Positions 49,105-56,278 of a stretch of 56,278 bases of DNA are shown one piece after another. Each line of letters begins with the position of its first letter. Position 1 is the stretch's first letter. Position numbers and translations under genes: made by a program. The DNA is from JAOPZW01 sp036379935. GTDB taxonomy: Bacteria > Actinomycetota > Thermoleophilia > Solirubrobacterales > Solirubrobacteraceae. The stretch covers positions 1 through 56,278 of the forward strand of contig DASVFT010000078.1 of the NCBI GenBank assembly GCA_036379935.1, read 5' to 3'. Under the pieces are notes generated by a model that saw only the letters and a program-made list of their open reading frames with translations, ran no database searches and was not told the origin of the DNA.

Positions 49105-49871
49105 GCCGTCGGGGGAGGGGACAGGTGGACCTCGATGATCGCGCGTCCGTCGTGCACGCCGCGGATGTAAGCGCCGCGTGCGTTGGGCCGAGCGGCGAGC
49201 GCGTCGCGCAAGGCGATCAGCGCCTGGGGGTCGACGAATGGGCCGGCGTCGACGACGACGCTCCCGGCCACCCGGCCGGCCTCGACGGCTGCTTGTTCGG
49301 CGCGTGCGGCTGCTCGAGCGGCAAGGTCGAGGCGAGCCAGCGCGCGGCCGTGCTCGTCGACCATCGCCCGCGCCTCCACGGTCACATGACCGGCGGCGGC
49401 GCCAATGCGCTCCAGCGTCGCCCGCAGGTCGCGGAGCAGCTCGCGCACGTCGTCGCGCGCGCCGGGGTCGGGCGTCGAAGGTTCGGGCGCGGCCGCGTGC
49501 GGCGTGGCGGCGGGCGTCGCGGGCGCGGTGTCGCGCGGGGGGTTGGGTGCGGCGGAGGGCGGCGTGGCGGGTCCGGCGGCGGTGGGGTTGGCGGGCGCGG
49601 GGTCGGGTCCGGCGGAGGGTGGCGTGGTGGGGGGCGTGGCGGGCGCGGTGTCGGGTCCGGCGGCGGAGGGTGGCGTGGCAGGTGCGGGGACGGGCTCTGG
49701 TGCGGTGGCGAGGGGCTCGCTGGGTGGTTCGGTGGGGGGTGGGTCGGGGCGGGGGTCGGGCTGGTGCCGGGGTGCGTGGCCGTCGCGGAGCAGGTCGTGC
49801 TCCAGGGCGCGGAGCTTGGCCTCGAGCTCGGCGAGGGTCCTGCGCGCGTCGTCGTCGGGCGCGGCCGGCAT
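49101..49871 (-). CDS. Pro-rich protein with coiled-coil and small C-terminal alpha/beta domain
   Basis: 256 residues. A short N-terminal helix (RRTLAELEAKLRALEHDLLR), then about 110 residues of Pro/Ala/Thr low complexity, then a helical section (VRELLRDLRATLERIGAAAG, RALARLDLAARAAARAEQAA), and a compact C-terminal domain with beta-alpha-beta-beta form (PFVDPQALIALRDALAARPN, YIRGVHDGRAIIEVHLSPPP), similar to small domains seen in other actinobacterial and chloroflexal proteins. The stop overlaps the next gene's start (ATGA), suggesting that the two products work together. Family not named. Confidence 0.7.
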   Translation of the reverse strand: MPAAPDDDARRTLAELEAKLRALEHDLLRDGHAPRHQPDPRPDPPPTEPPSEPLATAPEPVPAPATPPSAAGPDTAPATPPTTPPSAGPDPAPANPTAAGPATPPSAAPNPPRDTAPATPAATPHAAAPEPSTPDPGARDDVRELLRDLRATLERIGAAAGHVTVEARAMVDEHGRALARLDLAARAAARAEQAAVEAGRVAGSVVVDAGPFVDPQALIALRDALAARPNARGAYIRGVHDGRAIIEVHLSPPPTA

Positions 49872-49926
49872 CGTGGCGCGAGCCTAGCGCGAGCGGCGGG
49901 CGGGCCGCGGGTCAAAAGGCGGTGCT

Positions 49927-50805
<879 letters not shown>

Positions 50806-50860
50806 CGCGAGGACTCGCCTTCGAAGTGGCCGGCTGGGGTGGTCGAGCAATGGCGCGCTG

Positions 50861-52000
50861 TCATCGCGCGAGCTCCACCACCTTCTCGGCGGCCTCGTTC
50901 ATGGTCGCGGCCGTGTGGACGTTGGGCAGCGCCGCCTCGGCGAGGATTCGCCGGCCCTCCGCGTCGTTCGTCCCGTCCAGGCGCACGACGAACGGCACCG
51001 ACGGCTCGATCTGGCGGAACGCCTCGACGAGCCCGTTCGACACCTCGTCGCAGCGCGTGATCCCGCCGAAGATGTTGAAGAGCACGGCCTTGACGCTCGG
51101 GTTCGAGAGGATGACCTCGACAGCGCTGGTGATGGCCTCGGCCTTGGAGCCGCCCCCGGCGTCGAGGAAGTTCGCCGGCCGCCCCCCGTACTGCGCCACG
51201 ACGTCGAGCGTCGACATGACCAGGCCGGCGCCGTTGCCGAGGATCCCGATGTCGCCGTCGAGCTTGACGTAGGTCAGCCCGCGCTCCTTGGCCATCTGCT
51301 CCTGCGGGTCCTCGGCCGAGGGGTCGCGGAGCTCGGCATTGTCGGGATGGCGCATCAGGGCGTTGTCGTCGAGGGTGACCTTCGCGTCGAGGGCGCGCAC
51401 GTCGCGATCGGGCGTGACGATGAGCGGGTTGACCTCGACGAGGACCGCCTCCTCGGCGACGAACGTCTCGTAGAGGCGACGTAGGAAGGCTCCGATCGGC
51501 CGCACCAGATCGGCGTCGATGCCCGCCTCGTAGGCCAGCCGGCGCCCGTGGAAGTCCTGGAAGCCAAGGAGCGGATCGACGTGCAGCGTGGCGATCGCGT
51601 CGGGGTCTTCCTCGGCCACGGCCTCGATGTCCACGCCGCCTCGCGTCGAGAGCATGACCAGCGGCTTCTTGGCGCTGCGGTCGAAGACGACCGAGGCGTA
51701 GTACTCGGCCTCGATGTCCGAGGCGCCCTCCACCCACACCTCGTGGACGGTGAAGCCGCGGATGTCCATGCCGAGGATCGCGCCCGCGTGCTCGCGTGCC
51801 TCGTCCTCGTCGGCGGCGAGCTTGATCCCGCCCGCCTTGCCGCGCCCCCCGATCTTGACCTGCGCCTTGATCACGCACGGAAAGCCGACCTCCTTGGCCG
51901 CCGCGACCGCCTCGTCGACGCTGCGCGCGTGGCGCCCGTCCGGCACCGGGATCGCATGCCGGGCGAAGAGCTGCTTGCCCTGATACTCGAGCAGGTCCAT
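50861..52000 (-). CDS. sucC: Succinyl-CoA synthetase (ADP-forming) beta subunit
   Basis: 379 residues, ATP-grasp N-terminus (MDLLEYQGKQLFARHAIPVP, GFPCVIKAQVKIGGRGKAGG) and CoA-ligase C-terminus (GAGLVMSTLDVVAQYGGRPA, NFLDAGGGSKAEAITSAVEV, FNIFGGITRCDEVSNG). Complete and in the standard sucCD order, on the minus strand. Confidence 0.96.
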   Translation of the reverse strand: MDLLEYQGKQLFARHAIPVPDGRHARSVDEAVAAAKEVGFPCVIKAQVKIGGRGKAGGIKLAADEDEAREHAGAILGMDIRGFTVHEVWVEGASDIEAEYYASVVFDRSAKKPLVMLSTRGGVDIEAVAEEDPDAIATLHVDPLLGFQDFHGRRLAYEAGIDADLVRPIGAFLRRLYETFVAEEAVLVEVNPLIVTPDRDVRALDAKVTLDDNALMRHPDNAELRDPSAEDPQEQMAKERGLTYVKLDGDIGILGNGAGLVMSTLDVVAQYGGRPANFLDAGGGSKAEAITSAVEVILSNPSVKAVLFNIFGGITRCDEVSNGLVEAFRQIEPSVPFVVRLDGTNDAEGRRILAEAALPNVHTAATMNEAAEKVVELAR

Positions 52001-52073
52001 CGGCGGCGGCGGACTCTATCGGCAGCCCGTCAGCGGACGTCGACCGGCGGTCAGATGGCACAATGCCCGCCCC

Positions 52074-52757
52074 ATGGCGCTCCCTTCCAACGTCAAATTC
52101 GTCACGTTCGACGTGTATGGCACGCTCATCGACTGGGAGAAGGGGGTCTTCGACGCGTTCCGCAAGGAGGCCGCGCGCGACGGCTTCACGATCGACGATC
52201 CGCAGGAGATCATCTCCCGCTTCCACGAGTACGAGCGCGAGATCGAAGGCGGCTCGTACGAGCTCTACGCCGAGGTCCTGCGGCGCGTGGCCGTGCGGAT
52301 CGCGAAGGACATCGGCTGGCCGCTCGAGCCCTCGCGCGCCGGCTTTCTGCCCGACTCGGTGGCGCGCTGGGCACCGTTCAAGGAGACCAACGCCCAGCTG
52401 ACGAAGTTCGGCAAGAACTTCCAGACCGGCCTGGTCTCGAACATCGACGACAAGCTCCTGGGTCAGACCCGCCGCCACATCCCGCACGACTTCGACCTCG
52501 TGGTCACCGCCCAGCAGGTGCGCTCCTACAAGCCCGATCCAGCGCACTTCAAGGAGTGCGCCCGCCGCATCGGCGGCAAGAAGGGGTGGGTCCACATCGC
52601 GGCCAGCTACTACCACGACGTCGAGCCGTGCATCAAGGAGAAGGTCCCGGTGATCTGGGTCAACCGCAACAAGGAGGAGCTCGACCCGGGCCAGAAGAAG
52701 CCGACGGCGGAGGTCCGGAACCTCCTGGAGGCGGCCAAGCTGCTCGGGGTGAGCTAG
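52074..52757 (+). CDS. Haloacid dehalogenase-like HAD hydrolase
   Basis: 227 residues of the haloacid dehalogenase type II group: nucleophile Asp13 (FVTFDVYGTLIDWE), motif II in TGLVSNIDDKLLG, Lys in RSYKPDPAHF, acidic motif in AASYYHDVEPCIK. It could dehalogenate 2-haloacids or act as a phosphatase; which one is not determinable. It begins an apparent operon with an MBL hydrolase and a GNAT enzyme, gaps of 13 bp and then an 8-bp overlap. Confidence 0.9.
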   Translation: MALPSNVKFVTFDVYGTLIDWEKGVFDAFRKEAARDGFTIDDPQEIISRFHEYEREIEGGSYELYAEVLRRVAVRIAKDIGWPLEPSRAGFLPDSVARWAPFKETNAQLTKFGKNFQTGLVSNIDDKLLGQTRRHIPHDFDLVVTAQQVRSYKPDPAHFKECARRIGGKKGWVHIAASYYHDVEPCIKEKVPVIWVNRNKEELDPGQKKPTAEVRNLLEAAKLLGVS

Positions 52758-52770
52758 CGGCCGTCCGCGC

Positions 52771-53553
52771 TTGCGCGTCGTCTCCCTGCACGCCGACGTC
52801 CTCGTCGCGACGTCGCGCGCCTACCAGACGACGTGCACCGCGATCCGCGGCGGCGACGAGGCCTTCGTCGTCGACTCGCCGATCTTCCCGGACGAGCTCG
52901 AGGTGCTGCCGGCCGTGCTCGAGCAGGCCGGCTTCGCGGTCACGGGCCTGCTCGCCACCCACCGCGACTGGGACCACATGCTCGGTCGCCTCGCCTTTCC
53001 CGGCACGGCGCTCGGCGTGGCCGAGACGACCGCCGCTGTCCTTACCGGCGAGCCCGGCGCGGTGCAGCGCACGCTGCGGGCCTGGGACGAGGAGAACTAC
53101 GTCGAGCGCCCCGCCCCGCTGGGCATCGGCCAGATCCAGGCCCTGCCCGTCCCCGGTCACATCGGGCTCGGCGCGCAGGAGGTCGAGGTCCACCCGACGG
53201 AGGGCCACACGAGCGATGGCATGGCGCTCCTCGTGCCGTGGGCGGGCGTCCTCGTGGCCGGCGACTACCTGTCGCCCGTGGAGATCCCGATGCTGTCGCC
53301 GAGCGGCTCGCGCGACGCCTACCTGGCCACCCTCGCGCGGCTGCGCCCCCTGGTCGAGCGCGTGCAGTGGGTCGTGCCCGGACACGGGGCGCCGACCGAT
53401 CGCGCACGCGCGCTGAGCATCCTCGACGAGGACGTCCGCTACCTGACCGAGTGGGAGCTGCCGCCGACCCGGCGCACGGCCGCTCAGCGCGCGATCCACG
53501 CCGCCAACCTCGAACGGAGCGGCATGAATACAACGGCCGGATCGAATGCCTGA
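52771..53553 (+). CDS. MBL-fold metallo-hydrolase
   Basis: 260 residues from TTG 52771. The metal motif reads THRDWDH (His64, Asp66, Asp68, His69), with Asp where the second His of HxHxDH is usual; this variant is known in a branch of the family. Later ligands are in PTEGHTSDGM, VAGDYLSP and VPGHGAP. Product: a hydrolase of unknown substrate. It overlaps the GNAT start by 8 bp. Confidence 0.85.
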   Translation: MRVVSLHADVLVATSRAYQTTCTAIRGGDEAFVVDSPIFPDELEVLPAVLEQAGFAVTGLLATHRDWDHMLGRLAFPGTALGVAETTAAVLTGEPGAVQRTLRAWDEENYVERPAPLGIGQIQALPVPGHIGLGAQEVEVHPTEGHTSDGMALLVPWAGVLVAGDYLSPVEIPMLSPSGSRDAYLATLARLRPLVERVQWVVPGHGAPTDRARALSILDEDVRYLTEWELPPTRRTAAQRAIHAANLERSGMNTTAGSNA

Positions 53554-54094
53554 GCTGCGCGTGCCCGACCCCCCGCTCGCCGACGACGTCGTGGCCCTGC
53601 GCGCATTCACGCTGGACGACGTCGAGTGGGTGACCGAAGGCTGCCGCGACCCTGATGTGGCGCGCTTCACGAGCGTTCCCCATCCCTATGAGCCCGACGA
53701 CGCGCGCGCCTGGATCGGCGGCCACGCTGAGGCGCGCGCCCGCGGCGAGGGCCTGCACCTCGCGGTGACCACGGCGGCCGACGGCGCGCCCCTGGGCTCA
53801 GCCGGCCTGCAGCGAATCGACTGGGAGCACCTGCGCGGCGAGATCGGCTACTGGATCGCCCCGTGGGGGCGCGGACGGGGCGCGGCGCCCCGCGCCACGC
53901 GGTTGATCGCCGCCTACGGCTTCGAGGCCGGCGTGGAGCGGATCGAGGTCATCCCGTACCTCGACAACCCGGCCTCGCAGCGGGTCGCCGAGAAGGCTGG
54001 CTGCCGGCGCGAGGGCGTGCTGCGCTCGTACTTCGCCGCCCGCGGCGAGCGCCACGACTGCGTGATCTACTCGCTGCTGCGCGGCGAGCTCTGA
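53546..54094 (+). CDS. GNAT-family N-acetyltransferase
   Basis: 182 residues with the acetyl-CoA binding loop GRGRGAAPRATRLIAAYGFE and the following VERIEVIPYLDNPASQRVAE, KAGCRREGVLRSYFAARGER, typical of the RimJ/RimL-type group that acetylates protein N-termini or small amines. The ATG overlaps the MBL stop by 8 bp. Substrate unknown. Confidence 0.9.
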   Translation: MPELRVPDPPLADDVVALRAFTLDDVEWVTEGCRDPDVARFTSVPHPYEPDDARAWIGGHAEARARGEGLHLAVTTAADGAPLGSAGLQRIDWEHLRGEIGYWIAPWGRGRGAAPRATRLIAAYGFEAGVERIEVIPYLDNPASQRVAEKAGCRREGVLRSYFAARGERHDCVIYSLLRGEL

Positions 54095-54157
54095 GCGCGA
54101 CAGGGCGCATGTGTGGTTTTGTGTGCCGGGCAGGGGGAGAGGCTTCCCAGGCCTTAG

Positions 54158-55126
54158 ATGTCCCCATCGACGCGCCCATCCTCCGTTGTCTACCGGCGTC
54201 GCCGCTTGGCGGCGCTCGGGGTCGTCGCGGTCGCCTCGGCCCTGGCGGGCGCGGCGGTCGGCGCCGGCGACGGCAGCCGTGGCGACACGCGCGCGGCCGC
54301 TTCGAGCGAGAGCGCCGACAGCCGGGCCGCGGAGAGCAAGCCCGCGGAGCTCCCCCGCGGCGGGCGCCGGATCTTCCCCGACTTCCGCGTGGTCGCCTTC
54401 TACGGCGCCCCGCAGAGCCATGCCCTGGGCGCGCTCGGCATCGGGTCGCCCGACCATGCGGCGGCGCGGCTGGCCCGCCAGGCGCGGTTCTACCTGAAGA
54501 AGACGCGGCCCGTGCTGCTGGCCTTCGAGCTGCTGGCCGACGTCGCCAACCGCGACCCGGGCGCCGACGGCATGTACCGCACGCGCCAGCCCGACGCGAT
54601 CATCCGGCGCTACCTGCGCGCTGCGCGCCGCCACAAGGCGCTGCTCGTGCTCGACATCCAGCCCGGGCACGCCGACTTCCTGGAGGAGACGCGCCACCTC
54701 GACCGCTGGCTGCGCGAGCCCGACGTCGGCCTCGCGCTCGACCCGGAGTGGCACACCCCGGGCGCGGTCCCCGGCACCGTCATCGGCTCCGTCCAGGCCT
54801 CCACGGTCAACGCCGTGGCTCGCCACGTGGCGGCCATCGTGCGTCGCTACGACCTACCCGAGAAGCTCTTCGTCGTGCACCAGTTCACGCCGAACATGAT
54901 CGCGCCGAAGGCGCAGGTGCAGCAGCTGCCGGGGCTGGCGATGACGATGAACGTCGACGGCTTCGGCGACCGCCCGAACAAGATCGCCAAGTACCACCAG
55001 TTCACCCACGACGGCACGCGCTTCCACCGCGGATACAAGCTGTTCTACGAAGAGGACACGAACCTCATGCGGCCGCGCTCGGTCCTCGCCTTGCAGCCGC
55101 CGCCCGACTTCATCGTCTACGAGTAG
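54158..55126 (+). CDS. Secreted/membrane-anchored putative TIM-barrel protein
   Basis: 322 residues with an N-terminal membrane anchor (LAALGVVAVASALAGAAVGA), a Ser/Glu-rich stalk, and a domain starting FRVVAFYGAPQSHALGALGI, continuing RPVLLAFELLADVANRDPGA, LLVLDIQPGHADFLEETRHL, GLALDPEWHTPG, LFVVHQFTPNMIAPKAQVQQ and AMTMNVDGFGDRPNKIAKYH. Strand-ended acidic and His residues like these suggest a TIM-barrel glycoside hydrolase-like fold of unknown substrate. Single gene, followed by a GC-rich hairpin. Confidence 0.75.
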   Translation: MSPSTRPSSVVYRRRRLAALGVVAVASALAGAAVGAGDGSRGDTRAAASSESADSRAAESKPAELPRGGRRIFPDFRVVAFYGAPQSHALGALGIGSPDHAAARLARQARFYLKKTRPVLLAFELLADVANRDPGADGMYRTRQPDAIIRRYLRAARRHKALLVLDIQPGHADFLEETRHLDRWLREPDVGLALDPEWHTPGAVPGTVIGSVQASTVNAVARHVAAIVRRYDLPEKLFVVHQFTPNMIAPKAQVQQLPGLAMTMNVDGFGDRPNKIAKYHQFTHDGTRFHRGYKLFYEEDTNLMRPRSVLALQPPPDFIVYE

Positions 55127-55193
55127 GGGGCCGCGGGGCGGCGGGGTGGCCGTAGCGGCCAGACACGGCGGGGCGGGGGGCGCCGGAGACACC

Positions 55194-55227
55194 GCGGGGC
55201 GGCGGGTCTCCCGGTCCGCCGCCCCGC
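55194..55227 (+). terminator. GC-rich hairpin, likely terminator of the 54158 gene
   Basis: Perfect 12-bp arms GCGGGGCGGCGG (55194-55205) and CCGCCGCCCCGC (55216-55227) with a 10-nt loop, 68 bp after the stop. There is no T-run, as is often true in high-GC genomes, so terminator activity is inferred. Confidence 0.55.
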
Positions 55228-55338
55228 GCGCAGTACCCCTGTCCTGTCGAGAAGCTCGCCCGCGGCGGCGCTCTGCCGCGGATGCAGGCGAGAACGCGGC
55301 GGACGAGCAGAACTTGCGGCCACTATGTTTCGGTCCTC

Positions 55339-56278
55339 ATGTTCGAGAAGGTGCTGGTCGCCAACCGCGGCGAGATCGCCGTTCGGGTCATCCGGGCGCT
55401 GGAGGAGATGGGCATCGGCTCGGTGGCGGTCTACTCCGAGCTCGACCGCGACGCCCTGCACGTGCAGCGCGCCGACGAGGCGTACCTGCTCGGCGGCCCC
55501 ACGGCGGCCGAGAGCTACCTCAACGTCGAGCGGATCCTCGAGGTGTGCCGCGAGTCGGGCGCCGAGGCGGTGCACCCCGGCTACGGCTTCCTGGCCGAGA
55601 ACGCCGCCTTCGCCCAGGCGTGCGAGGACGCGGGGATCACCTTCATCGGTCCCCCCGCCGCCGCCATCGAGGCGATGGGGTCGAAGACCCGGGCTCGCGA
55701 GCTCATGCAGGGCGCCGGCGTGCCGATCGTGCCCGGCACGACCGAACCGGTGGCCAGCGTCGACGAGGCCAAGAAGATCATCGCCAAGCAGATCGGCTAC
55801 CCGGTGGCGGTCAAGGCGGCCGGCGGCGGCGGGGGCAAGGGCTTTCGCGTCGCGCTCGAGGAGGCCGAGCTGCAGGAGGCCTTCGAGGGCGCCGCGCGCG
55901 AGGGGGAGAAGTTCTTCTCCGACGCCACCGTCTACCTCGAGCGCTACCTGCCCGACCCGCGCCACGTCGAGGTCCAGGTCCTGGCCGACCGCCACGGCAA
56001 CGTCATCCACCTGGGCGAGCGCGACTGCTCCGTCCAGCGCCGCCACCAGAAGCTCATCGAGGAGTCGCCGGCGCCCGCGGTCGACGACGAGCTGCGCGAG
56101 CGCATCGGGCGGATCGGCGTCGAGGCCGCGCGGGCCGTCGACTACGTCGGCGCGGGCACGGTCGAGGGGCTGCTCCAGGACGGCGAGTACTTCTTCCTGG
56201 AGATGAACACCCGCGTCCAGGTCGAGCACTGCGTGACCGAGATGGTCACCGGCATCGACATCGTCAAGGAGCAGCTAC
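55339..56278 (+). CDS. accC: Biotin carboxylase (acetyl/acyl-CoA carboxylase), partial
   Basis: The first 313 residues, cut by the window end. MFEKVLVANRGEIAVRVIRA starts the pre-ATP-grasp domain; AVKAAGGGGGKGFRVALEEA is the Gly-rich ATP loop; ERDCSVQRRHQKLIEESPAP and EMNTRVQVEHCVTEMVTGID are conserved catalytic segments. It carboxylates biotin with bicarbonate and ATP for fatty-acid synthesis or acyl-CoA metabolism. In actinobacteria it is often fused to a BCCP domain, which would lie beyond the window. Confidence 0.95.
   Translation, partial: MFEKVLVANRGEIAVRVIRALEEMGIGSVAVYSELDRDALHVQRADEAYLLGGPTAAESYLNVERILEVCRESGAEAVHPGYGFLAENAAFAQACEDAGITFIGPPAAAIEAMGSKTRARELMQGAGVPIVPGTTEPVASVDEAKKIIAKQIGYPVAVKAAGGGGGKGFRVALEEAELQEAFEGAAREGEKFFSDATVYLERYLPDPRHVEVQVLADRHGNVIHLGERDCSVQRRHQKLIEESPAPAVDDELRERIGRIGVEAARAVDYVGAGTVEGLLQDGEYFFLEMNTRVQVEHCVTEMVTGIDIVKEQL

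Noticed and set aside
48253..49871. Plus-strand long frames over the Pro-rich genes (48275-48901, 49405-49887)
   Set aside because: Shadows of repetitive GC-rich coding DNA with Gly/Ser/Arg low complexity; the minus-strand products have ordered domains and coupled starts.

Overview
The window is high-GC DNA with strong G/C bias at codon third positions, GTG/TTG starts, short-overlap operons and mycolata/Thermoleophilia-like gene content. I infer an actinobacterium, most likely class Thermoleophilia (Solirubrobacterales-like). That placement is inferred from gene families and is not proven by any marker gene here.

1-10.2 kb is a compact catabolic block. A plus-strand operon holds the tail of an unknown gene, a sugar-phosphate isomerase/epimerase-like TIM barrel, and a complete sugar ABC importer (lipoprotein binding protein, permease, double ATPase, permease). 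It meets, only 4 bp apart, a minus-strand pair encoding a homodimeric-type pyruvate dehydrogenase E1 and a lipoyl E2, with a divergent Lrp/AsnC regulator.

10.3-30.4 kb looks like accessory DNA. Coding density is low, and four genes in 10.3-16.7 kb carry apparent single-base frameshifts (DUF899, LysR, VOC, NTF2-like); the LysR gene also lacks its N-terminus. Intact genes among them include a nucleotidyltransferase, an aldo/keto reductase, a P-loop kinase and an LLM flavin oxidoreductase. The block centres on a giant secreted Rhs/YD-repeat protein (about 2.3 k residues). It has a beta-sandwich-like module inserted in its Rhs core, a unique C-terminal tip, and a 4-bp-overlapping downstream gene that is a candidate immunity gene. 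The block ends at a tRNA-Phe gene; a partial copy of that tRNA's 3' half lies 180 bp away, the signature of an integration (att) site.

30.5-46 kb is housekeeping and chromosomal: a membrane-anchored protein, an M23 peptidase, an MrfA-like helicase, HAD phosphatase, DUF6494, M14 peptidase, MMPL transporter, glycerate kinase, a membrane GGDEF-HD-GYP protein, a LigC-like DNA ligase, EamA exporter with an upstream 32-residue membrane peptide, LysR and DtxR regulators.

46-56 kb holds an orphan AbiEi-like/DUF559 protein, a PLP aminotransferase, a two-gene unit encoding Pro-rich proteins (one with a T2SSE_N-like domain tethered to a C-terminal membrane anchor), sucCD, a HAD dehalogenase, MBL hydrolase, GNAT, a secreted putative TIM-barrel protein and the 5' part of a biotin carboxylase gene.

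Most promising for novelty are the Rhs toxin/immunity pair with its inserted module, the T2SSE_N/Pro-rich/TM pair, and the tRNA-Phe att remnant bounding a degraded island.
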